From the NCBI GenBank assembly GCA_002354655.1, contig DELY01000050.1:255962-319961 (forward strand): a stretch of 64,000 nt of DNA, given 5' to 3'. Of this stretch, positions 1 to 8,974 are shown one piece after another. Every line of letters begins with the position of its first letter. The stretch's first letter is position 1. This DNA comes from Pseudomonas sp. UBA2684. Lineage in GTDB: Bacteria; Pseudomonadota; Gammaproteobacteria; Pseudomonadales; Pseudomonadaceae. The translations under genes and the position numbers were made by a program. Under the pieces are notes generated by a model. That model was not told the DNA's origin, made no database searches, and saw only the letters and a list, made by a program, of their open reading frames with translations.

Positions 1-254
1 ATTTTGGCGTGGCTGATCACGTCGTTGACCGCCTCGATCCACTCCAGGTCGGTGTGCGCGCCGAAGCCGTAGTTGAAGCTGGAGCCTTGCAGGCCGTCGC
101 CGTGGGCCACTTCGATGGAGTCGACCTTGGCCAGGTCCAGGGCGCGGGCGATGTCCTGCACGTTCTGGATCGAGTACTGGTGGCGAATCGCGTGGCTGCC
201 GTCGCGCAGGGTGACGTCGGAGATATAAAGTTTCTTGCCGGGGTTGAAGGTCAT
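1..254 (-). CDS. dmpG: 4-hydroxy-2-oxovalerate aldolase (partial, N-terminal part only)
   Basis: Cleaves 4-hydroxy-2-oxovalerate to pyruvate and acetaldehyde, the penultimate step of the catechol meta-cleavage pathway; in the family it forms a channelling complex with DmpF. Only the first 84 codons lie in the window, beginning [20 protein letters not shown]; the DVTLRDG segment is the HMG-CoA-lyase-like (DRE-TIM) active-site strand with the metal-binding Asp. The start is an ATG 11 bases past the dmpF stop. The remainder of the gene, and probably dmpH and dmpI, lie beyond the window edge. Identity is secure from the motif plus the dmp gene order; intactness cannot be judged. Confidence 0.93.
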   Translation of the reverse strand, partial: MTFNPGKKLYISDVTLRDGSHAIRHQYSIQNVQDIARALDLAKVDSIEVAHGDGLQGSSFNYGFGAHTDLEWIEAVNDVISHAK

Positions 255-265
255 GGCGATTCTCC

Positions 266-1204
266 TCAGGCCTTGAGCATCGACTGGGCCATGCGCTCGG
301 CAGTGGCCAGCGCGGCGGAGGTCATGATGTCGAGGTTGCCAGCGTAGGCCGGCAGGTAATGGGCGGCGCCTTCGACTTCGAGGAACACCGAGGTCTTCAA
401 CCCGCTGAACCGGCCGAGACCGGGGATGTTCAGCGGCGCGGACTCGGGGATCACGTCGAACTGCACCTGCTGCTTCAGACGATAGCCGGGCACGTAGGCC
501 TGCACCGCCTGAACCATTTCCGCCACCGAGGCCGCGACGGCGGCCTGATCGGCGGCAGCGGACAGCACATACACGGTGTCGCGCATGATCAGCGGCGGCT
601 CAGCCGGGTTCATGATGATGATCGCCTTGCCCTTGGCCGCACCGCCGATCACTTCGATGGCTTTGCTGGTGGTCTCGGTGAACTCGTCGATGTTGGCGCG
701 GGTGCCCGGACCGGCCGACTTGCTGCTGATCGAGGCGACGATCTCGGCGTAATGGACCTTGGCCACGCGGGAGACCGCGGCGACCATCGGGATGGTCGCC
801 TGGCCGCCGCAGGTGACCATGTTGACGTTGAGCTTGCCGAGGTGCTCTTCCAGGTTGACCACCGGCACGCAGTACGGGCCGATGGCCGCCGGGGTCAGGT
901 CGATCAGGCGGATGCCCGGTTTGGCCTGGCGCAGCAGCGCCTCGTTCTGCACGTGGGCACTGGCCGAGGTGGCGTCGAAGACGAAATCGATGTCGGCGAA
1001 TTCGGGCAGCTTGATCAGCCCTTCGACGCCGGCATGGGTGGTCGCCACGCCCATGCGCTGGGCGCGGGCCAGGCCGTCGGAGGCGGCGTCGATGCCGACC
1101 ATGGCGCCCATTTCCAGGTACTTGGCGTTGCGCAGCACCTTGATCATCAGGTCGGTGCCGATATTGCCCGGACCGATGATCGCGACTTTGAGTTTCTGGT
1201 TCAT
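266..1204 (-). CDS. dmpF: Acetaldehyde dehydrogenase (acylating)
   Basis: Converts the acetaldehyde made by the aldolase DmpG to acetyl-CoA with NAD+ and CoA. The 312-residue protein has an N-terminal Rossmann motif (GPGNIGTD, residues 11-18) and the catalytic cysteine in VTCGGQ (Cys132). Length matches the family. I chose the ATG at 1204 rather than a TTG two codons upstream because a GGAGG Shine-Dalgarno sits 7 bases before it. It lies between dmpE and dmpG in the meta-pathway operon, so it is co-transcribed and needed to detoxify acetaldehyde by direct transfer. Confidence 0.96.
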   Translation of the reverse strand: MNQKLKVAIIGPGNIGTDLMIKVLRNAKYLEMGAMVGIDAASDGLARAQRMGVATTHAGVEGLIKLPEFADIDFVFDATSASAHVQNEALLRQAKPGIRLIDLTPAAIGPYCVPVVNLEEHLGKLNVNMVTCGGQATIPMVAAVSRVAKVHYAEIVASISSKSAGPGTRANIDEFTETTSKAIEVIGGAAKGKAIIIMNPAEPPLIMRDTVYVLSAAADQAAVAASVAEMVQAVQAYVPGYRLKQQVQFDVIPESAPLNIPGLGRFSGLKTSVFLEVEGAAHYLPAYAGNLDIMTSAALATAERMAQSMLKA

Positions 1205-1219
1205 CTGCAAGCCTCCAAT

Positions 1220-2005
1220 TCAGGTGAAGCGCACGGAGGCGCTGCCGATACCGCCGATGTCGACGCGCATCACGTCGCCGGCCTTGACCGGCTCCAACGG
1301 CACCAGCGAGCCGGACAGGATCACCTCGCCGGCTTTCAGCGCGATGCCGAAACGGCCCAGGGTGTTGGCCAGCCAGGCCACGCAGTTGACCGGCGAACCG
1401 AGCGCCGCAGCGCCGGCCCCGGTGCTGATGATGTGGCCGTTCTTTTCCACCACCATGCCGCAGGTGACCAGGTCGACCTGGCGCGGCGATACCGCCTGGT
1501 CGCCGAGCACGAACAGGCCACAGGAGGCGTTGTCCGCCACGGTGTCCTGGATCTTGATTTTCCAGTCGCGGATGCGCGAATCGACGATCTCGAAACAGGG
1601 CATCACGCACTCGGTGGCGGCCAGTACGTCGGCGTTGGTCACGCCGGGGCCGATCAGGTCCTTCTTGAGGATGAAGGCGATCTCGCCCTCGGCTTTGGGC
1701 TGCATCAGTCGCTGGCTGATCGGCACCGCTTCGCCGCTGTTGAACACCATGGCGTCGGTCAGGTAACCGAAGTCCGGCTGGTGCACGCCCAGCATGTTTT
1801 GCACCGCCTTGCTGGTCACGCCGATCTTCTTGCCGATGATCTTCTCGCCGGCCGCCAGGCGTCGTTCGAGCAGGCGCAGGGAGATGTGGTAGGCGTCGTC
1901 GACGCTGATGTCGAAGCCACGCTCGGTCAGCGGGCTGATCGCCTCGCGGTTGAGCATGGCCTGGTACAGCTCGTCGCCGAGCTCGTTGATCATTATCTGG
2001 TCCAT
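1220..2005 (-). CDS. dmpE: 2-oxopent-4-enoate (2-hydroxypenta-2,4-dienoate) hydratase
   Basis: Adds water to 2-hydroxypenta-2,4-dienoate, giving 4-hydroxy-2-oxovalerate for the aldolase DmpG. The protein is 261 residues, the usual length, in the fumarylacetoacetase-like hydratase/decarboxylase family. The metal-binding motif region (KAEGEIAF, with the E-x-E acidic pair) and the C-terminal LSGSLVPLEPVKAGD segment are visible. The reading frame continues upstream, but the ATG at 2005 (MDQIMINELG), preceded by a GAGAGA purine stretch, gives the family N-terminus. It follows dmpD with an 11-base gap and precedes dmpF. Confidence 0.95.
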   Translation of the reverse strand: MDQIMINELGDELYQAMLNREAISPLTERGFDISVDDAYHISLRLLERRLAAGEKIIGKKIGVTSKAVQNMLGVHQPDFGYLTDAMVFNSGEAVPISQRLMQPKAEGEIAFILKKDLIGPGVTNADVLAATECVMPCFEIVDSRIRDWKIKIQDTVADNASCGLFVLGDQAVSPRQVDLVTCGMVVEKNGHIISTGAGAAALGSPVNCVAWLANTLGRFGIALKAGEVILSGSLVPLEPVKAGDVMRVDIGGIGSASVRFT

Positions 2006-2016
2006 GTCGGTCTCTC

Positions 2017-2865
2017 TCAGGAATGGCGGGCGTCGGCTTCGGCGAGGAAATCCCCGACCAGCCGCACGAAGCGGGTGGCGTGTTCGATCTGTGTCCAGTG
2101 GCCGCACTGGCCGAACACGTGCAATTGTGCGCGGACGATCCACTCGGCCAGGGTCAGCGAGGCGGCCAGGGGGATCACCCGATCCTCGCGGCCATGGATC
2201 ACCAGGGTTTCGTGGGGCAAGGCGCGGATCTGCGCCTCGCTGCTGGCCAGGCCATCGACCCAGCGCTGGCGCGGTGCGGGGAACATCTGCGCGAACGACT
2301 CCTGAAAACCGGGGCGGATGCTGGCCTGGTAACGCAGTTCGGCCAGCTCGTCGGTGACCAGGCTGCGGTCGTAGGCGAAGGTGTCCATCAGCCGGCGCAT
2401 GGTGGCGAAGGACGGCTCATAGCCCCACACATCATCCAGGCCCGGGGTGATCGGAAAGCTCACCCCGGCGCTGCCCATCAGCACCAGCCGGCGCACGCGC
2501 TCGGGGTGGCGGATGGCCAGGGCCAGGGCCAGGCCGCCACCGAAGGAGTTACCGACCAGATCGGCCTGTTCGATGCCCAGGGCATCCAGCACGCCAAGCG
2601 CGTGTTCGACCCAGCGCTGTTGGTGGTACTGACCATCGGCCGGGCGTTCGCTGTAGCCGAAGCCCAGCATGTCCGGGGCGATCACCCGGCGGCGCTTGGC
2701 CAGCTCGGGCATCACCAGGCGCCAGTTGGCCCAGGCGGTGACGCCGGGGCCGGAGCCGTGGATCATCATCAGCGGGAAGCCTTCGCCGCTGTCGTGCAGG
2801 TTGGTGCGATAGCCGGCGGCGAGGATTTCGCGGCCGATTTCCGGGCTGTTCTGGGGTGCGTTCAT
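2017..2865 (-). CDS. dmpD: 2-hydroxymuconic semialdehyde hydrolase
   Basis: Alpha/beta-hydrolase that splits the carbon-carbon bond of the ring-cleavage product: formate is released from 2-hydroxymuconic semialdehyde, or acetate and longer acids when the catechol carries a methyl or alkyl group. The 282-residue protein has the oxyanion HGSGPG motif (residues 36-41), nucleophile elbow GNSFGG (Ser107), Asp228 in HGREDRV and His256 in CGHW. The start used is ATG 2865; a GTG lies immediately upstream. It follows dmpC by 7 bases. Having both dmpC and dmpD gives the cell the dehydrogenase and hydrolase branches of the meta pathway. Confidence 0.95.
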   Translation of the reverse strand: MNAPQNSPEIGREILAAGYRTNLHDSGEGFPLMMIHGSGPGVTAWANWRLVMPELAKRRRVIAPDMLGFGYSERPADGQYHQQRWVEHALGVLDALGIEQADLVGNSFGGGLALALAIRHPERVRRLVLMGSAGVSFPITPGLDDVWGYEPSFATMRRLMDTFAYDRSLVTDELAELRYQASIRPGFQESFAQMFPAPRQRWVDGLASSEAQIRALPHETLVIHGREDRVIPLAASLTLAEWIVRAQLHVFGQCGHWTQIEHATRFVRLVGDFLAEADARHS

Positions 2866-2872
2866 CACGGCC

Positions 2873-4333
2873 TCACAACTTCACGCAGATGTTTTTCAGT
2901 TCGGTGTAGAACTCCAGCGAGTGCACACCCCCTTCCCGACCGATCCCGGATTGCTTGCTGCCGCCGAAGGCGGTGCGCAGGTCGCGCAGGAACCAACTGT
3001 TGACCCAGACGATGCCGGCCTCCAACTGCCCGGCGACGCGGTGCGCGCGGCTGACGTTGTCGCTCCAGAGGGTGGCGGACAGGCCATAGGGCAGGCTGTT
3101 GGCCAGGGCGACGGCTTCGGCTTCGCTGTCGAACGGACGGATATGGCAGCACGGCCCGAAGATTTCCTCGGTGACCACCGCCGAGTCGTCGGCCAAGCCG
3201 GTCCAGATGGTCGGCTGTACCCAGGCGCCGCCCGCCAAGGCGTCCGGCATCTGCGGCACGCCGCCGCCGGTGACCACGGTGGCGCCGTCGGCGACGGCTT
3301 GCTGGTAGTAGGACAGCACCTTCTCGCGGTGCTTGAGGCTGACCAGCGGGCCGAAGTTGCTCGTCGGGTCGTCCGGCGGGCCGATCACCAGGCTCTCGGC
3401 ACCGGCCTTCAGACGGGCGACAAACTCCTCGAAAATCGAGCGCTCGACATACAGCCGCTCGGTGCCCAGGCACACCTGACCGCAGTTGGCGAAGGCCGAA
3501 CGCAGCGTGCCTTCGATGGCCTTATCCATGTCGCAGTCGGCGAAGACGATGCCGGCGTTCTTGCCGCCCAGCTCCAGCGAGACCTGGCGTACGCCTTTGG
3601 CGGCGGCGCGCATGATCAACTCGCCAGTGCCGGTTTCGCCAGTGAAGGTGAAGGCATCGACATCCGCGTGTTCGGTGAGGAAGGCCCCGGCGGAATCGCC
3701 ACCGAAACCATGCACCACGTTGTACACCCCGGCCGGCACGCCGGCGGCCTGCATCACCTCGCCGAGCAGGGTGGTGGTCAGCGGGGTTTCCTCGGAGGGC
3801 TTGACCACCACGGTGTTGCCGCAGGCCAGGGCCGGGCCGACCTTCCAGGTCATCAGCAACAGCGGCAGGTTCCACGGGCTGATCACCCCGATCACCCCCT
3901 TGGGGCGGCGCACGGCGTAGTTGATCGCGCCGCTGCCGTCCGGCGTGGCCATCTCGAAGGCTTCGCTGGGCACGTTCTTCAGCAGGTCGGCGAACACCTT
4001 GAAGTTGGCCGCGCCGCGCGGAATATCGATATGCGAAGCCAGGGATTTCGGCTTGCCGGTGTCCAGGCATTCGGCCTCGAGGAACTCGTCGAAGCGCGCG
4101 GTGATGCCATCGGCCACGCGGTGCAGAATGTCCGCCCGCTCGGCCACGCTCATCGCGCCCCAGGGCCCGCTCAGCGCGGCACGTGCGGCCTGCACCGCGG
4201 CATCGACCTCGGCGCGGCCGGCCTCGTGCACGCGGCCGATCACCTGGCCATTGGCCGGGTTGATGTCGTCGAAGGTGCGACCGCTGGCCGATCCGACGAA
4301 GGCACCGTTAATGAAGTGCTTGATCTCTTTCAT
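2873..4333 (-). CDS. dmpC: 2-hydroxymuconic semialdehyde dehydrogenase
   Basis: NAD+-dependent aldehyde dehydrogenase that oxidises 2-hydroxymuconic semialdehyde to 2-hydroxymuconate (4-oxalocrotonate branch). The 486-residue protein shows the family signatures: SPWNLP (152-157), the general base in LELGGKN (Glu254) and the catalytic Cys288 in GQVC. The start ATG follows a run of AG-rich leader in the short dmpB-dmpC gap. Downstream tautomerase and decarboxylase genes of this branch (dmpI, dmpH) would be expected just beyond the window start. Substrate assignment rests on position in the dmp operon. Confidence 0.95.
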   Translation of the reverse strand: MKEIKHFINGAFVGSASGRTFDDINPANGQVIGRVHEAGRAEVDAAVQAARAALSGPWGAMSVAERADILHRVADGITARFDEFLEAECLDTGKPKSLASHIDIPRGAANFKVFADLLKNVPSEAFEMATPDGSGAINYAVRRPKGVIGVISPWNLPLLLMTWKVGPALACGNTVVVKPSEETPLTTTLLGEVMQAAGVPAGVYNVVHGFGGDSAGAFLTEHADVDAFTFTGETGTGELIMRAAAKGVRQVSLELGGKNAGIVFADCDMDKAIEGTLRSAFANCGQVCLGTERLYVERSIFEEFVARLKAGAESLVIGPPDDPTSNFGPLVSLKHREKVLSYYQQAVADGATVVTGGGVPQMPDALAGGAWVQPTIWTGLADDSAVVTEEIFGPCCHIRPFDSEAEAVALANSLPYGLSATLWSDNVSRAHRVAGQLEAGIVWVNSWFLRDLRTAFGGSKQSGIGREGGVHSLEFYTELKNICVKL

Positions 4334-4367
4334 CTGCGCAATCTCTGCAAAAAGGCGAGCCGGGCTT

Positions 4368-5291
4368 TCAGGTGAGCACGGTCAGGAAACGTTCGTTGAG
4401 CACCCGGTCGTGGTAAAAAATGGCCTTACCCAGGTCCTTGGCCAGCCAGGTCACGGGCTTGTGATCCTGGTAGTTGTAATCGCCACCGCAGAACACCTCG
4501 TTGCGGTTGCCCGAGGGGTCGAAGAAGTAGATGGTCTTGCCATGGGTCAGGCCGTGGCGGGTCGGGCCGATGTCGATCGAGGTGTCGGTCATGGAAATCA
4601 GGTCGGCGGCGCGCAGCACGTCTTCCCAGGTTTCCAGGAAGAACGAAACGTGATGGAACTTGCCCTTCTCCGCGTGCTGGATAAAGGCCACGTCGTGGGC
4701 CTTGGTCGACAGGCTGAGGAACTGCGCGATGCGCGTGCCGTTGTCGTCGATCACCTGCTCGGCCAGGTAGAAACCGAGCACCTCAGTGAACAGTTCGTAG
4801 GTCGCCTGCAGCTCGTCGCCATACATCAGGCAGTGGTCGAAACGCAAGGCGCGCATGCCCTTTAAATCGCGCGGCCAGGCCTCGGGATTGATCTCCTCGA
4901 CCCCCCATTTGCCGGTGTATTCCTTGTCCGCATAGAGTTCGAAGAAGTGCCCGGACGGTGCCTGGAAGCGCACCCGTCGGCCACACCCCTTGAGTTCGCC
5001 GGCGGGGATGGTTTCGATCAGGCAGCCATAATTGAGCAGGTCCTGGGTCAGGCGGTTCAGGCAATCCTCATCGATCACCTTGAAGCCCATGAAATCCATG
5101 CCCGGCTGATCGGCCTCGCGCAGCACCACGGAGAATTTGTCGACCTCGGTCCAGGCCTTCAGGTAGACGCGCCCTTGCTCGTCACGGTCCATTTCGATCA
5201 GACCGAGCAGGTCGCGGTAGTGGGCCAGGGCGCTCTCCAGGTTCAGTACGCGAAGCTGAACGTGACCGGGGCGCATTACGCCTTTTTTCAT
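4368..5291 (-). CDS. dmpB: Catechol 2,3-dioxygenase
   Basis: Extradiol, Fe(II)-dependent ring cleavage of catechol to 2-hydroxymuconic semialdehyde, the step linking phenol hydroxylation to the meta pathway. The 307-residue protein is of standard XylE/DmpB length; the iron ligands are His153 (RFDHCL), His214 (KFHHVSF) and Glu265 (RNEVF). The ATG at 5291 ([10 protein letters not shown]) matches the family N-terminus and overlaps the dmpQ stop by 4 bases (ATGA), implying translational coupling. No missing catalytic residue was seen. Confidence 0.97.
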   Translation of the reverse strand: MKKGVMRPGHVQLRVLNLESALAHYRDLLGLIEMDRDEQGRVYLKAWTEVDKFSVVLREADQPGMDFMGFKVIDEDCLNRLTQDLLNYGCLIETIPAGELKGCGRRVRFQAPSGHFFELYADKEYTGKWGVEEINPEAWPRDLKGMRALRFDHCLMYGDELQATYELFTEVLGFYLAEQVIDDNGTRIAQFLSLSTKAHDVAFIQHAEKGKFHHVSFFLETWEDVLRAADLISMTDTSIDIGPTRHGLTHGKTIYFFDPSGNRNEVFCGGDYNYQDHKPVTWLAKDLGKAIFYHDRVLNERFLTVLT

Positions 5292-5626
5292 GACGACACC
5301 TCTTGCTGGTTCTTGTTGTTGTGGTCGCCCGGGCCTTGGCGGCGCAGGCATTCGATGCTCAGGTCAGTCTGGGGAAACAGTTGGCAGGCCAGGGCCAGGC
5401 CCTGCTTGGCCGCCTCCGGCGGCACATGGTTGCAACTCATCTTGTGGCACTGGTAGGTGCCGCTCAGCACGCGCACCTTGCACAGGCCGCAGCCGCCGCC
5501 GCGACAACCGACCGGCACGCAGCGCTTGCCCTGTTGCTCCATTGCACTGAGCACCGACTGGTCGGGCAGGCAACGGAACGTCTGGCCGCTAAGGGTTTCG
5601 CGAATCTCATAACCGGCATGGTTCAT
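5288..5626 (-). CDS. dmpQ: Plant-type [2Fe-2S] ferredoxin that reactivates catechol 2,3-dioxygenase
   Basis: Small ferredoxin of the XylT/DmpQ group; its known role is to re-reduce the active-site iron of catechol 2,3-dioxygenase after oxidative inactivation, which is especially important with 4-alkyl catechols. The 112-residue sequence has a cluster motif C-x4-C-x2-C (Cys41, Cys46, Cys49) and a distal Cys81. It ends in an ATGA overlap with dmpB and starts 8 bases after dmpP. Identity follows from the cysteine spacing and position; the reactivation role is family knowledge. Confidence 0.93.
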   Translation of the reverse strand: MNHAGYEIRETLSGQTFRCLPDQSVLSAMEQQGKRCVPVGCRGGGCGLCKVRVLSGTYQCHKMSCNHVPPEAAKQGLALACQLFPQTDLSIECLRRQGPGDHNNKNQQEVSS

Positions 5627-5634
5627 GGCTTACC

Positions 5635-6696
5635 TCAGATGCGCTTGAACAGGGCCGAACGGGTGCTCTCGCCGGCACCATCGGCGGCGGTGTAGAAGCG
5701 CTCCATAAAGATGTCGCGCTCGAACAGCCGGCCTTGCATCAGGGTGGTGATGGCCGCGTCGATCATCGGCGGCGGGCCGCACAGGTAGGCTTTTTGCCCG
5801 CCGAAGCGGCCGTCGAAATGCGCCTTGGCGGCGTCGTGGACGAAGCCCTTGAAGCCTTGCCACGCCGGGTCGTCATTGGCCTGGTTGAGCGCCGGCACAT
5901 AGCTGAAGTGCGGGTGCTGCGCGGCCAGCGCCTCGAACAGCTCGCGGTTGTACAGCTCGGCGACATTGCGCGCGCCCTGGAACAGGGTGATCCGCCGCGT
6001 ATCGCCGCGCTCGAGCAGATCGAGGATCATCGACTGCGGGCTCGATAACCCCGAGCCGCCGGCGATGAAGATCAGGTCGCCAGGCTGCGAGTCGCGCACG
6101 AAGAACTGCCCATAAGGCCCGGACAGCTCCACCGAGTCGCCGACTTTCAGTTGCTTGTGGATAAAGCCGGTGACCGCACCGCCCTCGACCAGGCGCACGT
6201 GCAACTCGACTTCGTCGTTCCGGCTCGGCGGGTTGGCCAGCGAGAAGGCACGGGTGCCGTCGATGCCCGGCAACGCCAGGTTGACGTACTGCCCGGCCTG
6301 GAACGGCATGGGCCGATCCAGCTTGATATGCAGGCCTTTGATGGTCGGCGACAGGTCAACCAGGGCGCTGACCACCCCGCGGTAATCTTCCACTGGATGA
6401 CCGAGAAAATCCGGGTCGGCATCGACGTCGGCTTCGATCACCAGGTCGGAGAGCGGAATGGCGCAGCAGGCCAGCACCTTGCGCTCGTCGCGCTCGATGT
6501 CCATCAGGGCGAACGGCGAGGCTTCGCCGATATCCACTTCGCCCTCGACCACCTGCACCTTGCAGGTGGCGCAGGTGCCGTGGCCGCAGGCGAACGGCAG
6601 CCAGACGCCCTGGCGCAGGGCGGCCTGGAGGATGGTCTGGCCGTCCTCCACTTCGATCACTTCGCCGGTCGGTTCAATGGTGACGTTGTAACTCAT
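5635..6696 (-). CDS. dmpP: Phenol hydroxylase reductase component P5
   Basis: Transfers electrons from NADH through FAD and a [2Fe-2S] cluster to the di-iron hydroxylase. The 353-residue protein begins with a plant-type ferredoxin domain (Cys37, Cys42, Cys45, Cys77), followed by an FAD-binding domain with the R-x-F-S motif (RAFSLANPP) and a C-terminal NAD-binding domain with GGSGLSSPQS. This is the usual domain order for reductases of bacterial multicomponent monooxygenases. It sits 10 bases after dmpO and upstream of dmpQ in the same operon. Confidence 0.96.
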   Translation of the reverse strand: MSYNVTIEPTGEVIEVEDGQTILQAALRQGVWLPFACGHGTCATCKVQVVEGEVDIGEASPFALMDIERDERKVLACCAIPLSDLVIEADVDADPDFLGHPVEDYRGVVSALVDLSPTIKGLHIKLDRPMPFQAGQYVNLALPGIDGTRAFSLANPPSRNDEVELHVRLVEGGAVTGFIHKQLKVGDSVELSGPYGQFFVRDSQPGDLIFIAGGSGLSSPQSMILDLLERGDTRRITLFQGARNVAELYNRELFEALAAQHPHFSYVPALNQANDDPAWQGFKGFVHDAAKAHFDGRFGGQKAYLCGPPPMIDAAITTLMQGRLFERDIFMERFYTAADGAGESTRSALFKRI

Positions 6697-6706
6697 GGCA
6701 CACCTC

Positions 6707-7066
6707 TCAGCTGCACGAACCCTGAACGCCGTTCAAGCCTGGCGTGCTCAGGCGCAGCAGGCTCTTGTGGTCGATGCCGTTGGCTTCCAGGCTGGCGCCG
6801 GGATCGGCAGTGAACGGCTGGCCATTGAGCAGCCACACGGCCTCGCTGAAATCGATGCGGGCACTGTCTGGATGGGCCTTGATCGCATCCGTGAACACCT
6901 GCTCGATAAACGCGCCGAAGGTCATCGCCGGGGCGACGAGAAAGGCGAAGGGCGAGCAGAACATCAGGTGCTTTTCCCAGTAGACGTAGAGCATCTGCAT
7001 GCCATGGAAATTGGCTTGCAGGTCGCGCGGCGTGGCGCGGTATTCGCTGATCGCGTTAACAGTCAT
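6707..7066 (-). CDS. dmpO: Phenol hydroxylase subunit P4 (hydroxylase gamma subunit)
   Basis: The smallest subunit of the (alpha-beta-gamma)2 hydroxylase formed with DmpN and DmpL. The protein is 119 residues, the usual size, beginning MTVNAISEYRATPRDLQANF. It has no metal-binding motif of its own; the assignment rests on length, sequence character and the dmpN-dmpO-dmpP order. It is separated from dmpN by a 71-base gap, the largest spacing inside the operon, in which I see no clear promoter. Confidence 0.94.
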   Translation of the reverse strand: MTVNAISEYRATPRDLQANFHGMQMLYVYWEKHLMFCSPFAFLVAPAMTFGAFIEQVFTDAIKAHPDSARIDFSEAVWLLNGQPFTADPGASLEANGIDHKSLLRLSTPGLNGVQGSCS

Positions 7067-7137
7067 GAGCTGACCCTCTTGTTCTTGGAATCGGGGTGGT
7101 CAGGGGCGGCAGCGCCACCCCGACCCGGGGTGACGCA

Positions 7138-8691
7138 TCAGGCGGCGTCGCGCGTGGTATCCGTGCCGGCGGGCGCTGCCGGGGTGCCGAGTTTCTTCCA
7201 GGCCAGCCAGCGCAGGTACTCGGGCGAGCCGACGTACTCGAGGTTGTCCACCCCGCTTTTCAGGTGGTAGTACTTCTCCACCACGGTCTGCACGTCGCCG
7301 CCCTCGCAGTTGCCCTGGTAGATCTGGTGCACCGGCAGCCAGGCCTGGATGTACTTCTCCGGCTCGTGCTGGAAAATCTCGCAGCAGCCATCCGAGCAGA
7401 AGTGATAGCGCTCGCCCTCGTGCTCGATCTGCCGGTGGCTGAGGGTGGTCGGGTCGTCCGGCTCGGTGAACAGCGCCGGCACCTGGCACACCTGGCACAG
7501 CTGCGGCAGGGTGTGGTTGTAGAAGCGCTGGCCTTTGGCATGCTGCTCCTGCCAGTGGTCGAAACGCGGGCGGTAGTACTTGTCGAAGCTGTCCGGGTAC
7601 TTTTCCGCGAGCCACTGCTGCTCTTCCTGGCTGGGAATCCAGGTGTGGAAGTTGGTGGCCTGGCTGTACTGGTAAAAGGTCGCCCAAATCTGGTGGGTGA
7701 TGTGCTGCTTGCCGATGTTGGCCTGGTCCTGGTACTTCGGCGGGCGGATGCCGTAGCGCTCGAGGTCCTTGAACAGCGCGCCGCCGTTCTGCTCGTAATA
7801 CACCTCCCAGGCTTCGGCCCAGGACATCACTTTGTTCGGCAGCATGTAGTCCATCATCATGCCGACCAGGCTGAGCAGGCGGTAACCGCGCCAGAACCAC
7901 TTGTCGATCCAGCGTTGGATGATCGGCACGTTGTCTTCGTGCTGTTCGAGCATGAACTTGATCACTTCCAGGCCGAGGGTCATGTGCCGCGCTTCGTCCG
8001 ACTGCGCGGAGAAGCCGAAGGTGACCGTGGCCATGTCGCCGTTGTAGGCGGCGCCGGACATGAACGGCACGAACAGCAGGTTGGTCAGCACGTACTCGAA
8101 GGAGAACGAGATGGCGGTGAGGAACTCGAACGGGCCGGCCGAGCGCGCGTCGTCGAAGAACGACTTGGGCACCGAGAGGAACCACACCCGGTCGTGCATG
8201 TGGGCGAAATCATGCAGGCCGTTGAAGTGCTTGTTGTAGTGGCTCATCGCATGGATCTGCGTCTGCACGTGGCGCAGCTCGTCGATCGCCTGCATCTGGC
8301 ACGCGACCCGCGCGCCGGCGCCGCTGAACTGCCGGCCAGCCCGCGAGTAGCCCTGGAAGGCGCCGTATTCCAGCGGCGAAACGCCGGTGAGGAACAGCTT
8401 CAGGGCATTCACGTAACGTGCATCGGAGATGTTCTGGTGGCCGTTGTTCTGCGCGAAGGCGTCGAAAATCGCGTAGAGCTTCTTCTCTTTCTCGGCCTGG
8501 TATTTCCAGTAGGCATCCATGGTCAGGCGGAACGGGTCTTCCCACTTGTCCCAGTCGGTGATCTTGATGCCCTCGAAATCCTCGTCGGGGAAGATGTCGG
8601 CCTTCTTCTGGTAGCTCGGCTCCCAGGCCATGTCGCGGGTCAGGTACTGGTACTTGTCTTTCAGGCTGAGTTTTTTCTTCTGGGTTGTCAT
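7138..8691 (-). CDS. dmpN: Phenol hydroxylase large subunit P3 (di-iron oxygenase)
   Basis: Catalytic alpha subunit that inserts one oxygen atom into phenol to give catechol. In the 517-residue sequence the two di-iron E-x-x-H pairs are DELRH (Glu138, His141) and SDEARH (Glu233, His236), with Glu108 (PLEYG) and Glu199 (FSFEY) completing the carboxylate set. The C-terminal part contains a YHS-like cysteine-rich segment (C-x2-C at CQVC and FCSDGCCEIF), typical of this subunit. All metal ligands are present, so it looks active. It starts 10 bases downstream of dmpM. Confidence 0.97.
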   Translation of the reverse strand: MTTQKKKLSLKDKYQYLTRDMAWEPSYQKKADIFPDEDFEGIKITDWDKWEDPFRLTMDAYWKYQAEKEKKLYAIFDAFAQNNGHQNISDARYVNALKLFLTGVSPLEYGAFQGYSRAGRQFSGAGARVACQMQAIDELRHVQTQIHAMSHYNKHFNGLHDFAHMHDRVWFLSVPKSFFDDARSAGPFEFLTAISFSFEYVLTNLLFVPFMSGAAYNGDMATVTFGFSAQSDEARHMTLGLEVIKFMLEQHEDNVPIIQRWIDKWFWRGYRLLSLVGMMMDYMLPNKVMSWAEAWEVYYEQNGGALFKDLERYGIRPPKYQDQANIGKQHITHQIWATFYQYSQATNFHTWIPSQEEQQWLAEKYPDSFDKYYRPRFDHWQEQHAKGQRFYNHTLPQLCQVCQVPALFTEPDDPTTLSHRQIEHEGERYHFCSDGCCEIFQHEPEKYIQAWLPVHQIYQGNCEGGDVQTVVEKYYHLKSGVDNLEYVGSPEYLRWLAWKKLGTPAAPAGTDTTRDAA

Positions 8692-8701
8692 GGTCTGCCT
8701 C

Positions 8702-8974
8702 CTAGTTCTTCCACTCGAGGACGAAGCTGTCGTCGTCCTCGGCCACGTTGCCGCCGATGCTTATCACGTCGATGAGCATTTCCTGGACGTCCCACTCGCG
8801 ACCGATCATTTCCTCCACTGTCGCGCGGCGGATTTCCAGGCGCTTCTCGGCCTGGATGCGGATCATCGCGGGTTGGTACTGGACCTCGGCGTGGGGGTTG
8901 TCCTGGGTGATGGCGTCCACCAGGTAACGTGCGTTGTCGTTGTCCTGGAACACGATGAAAGCCAGTTGTTTCAT
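8702..8974 (-). CDS. dmpM: Phenol hydroxylase regulatory/coupling protein P2
   Basis: Small effector protein without cofactor that binds the hydroxylase and is required for turnover, like MMOB of methane monooxygenase. It has 90 residues starting MKQLAFIVFQDNDNARYLVD and contains the acidic C-terminus (EDDDSFVLEW) seen in this family. Its ATG overlaps the dmpL stop (ATGA), implying coupled translation. The length matches the family exactly. Confidence 0.95.
   Translation of the reverse strand: MKQLAFIVFQDNDNARYLVDAITQDNPHAEVQYQPAMIRIQAEKRLEIRRATVEEMIGREWDVQEMLIDVISIGGNVAEDDDSFVLEWKN

Noticed and set aside
359..2305. Long open frame of 648 codons antisense to dmpF-dmpE
   Set aside because: It is in the GC-rich shadow frame of clearly identified dmp genes, has low-complexity His/Asp/Gly/Ala composition and no recognisable domain.
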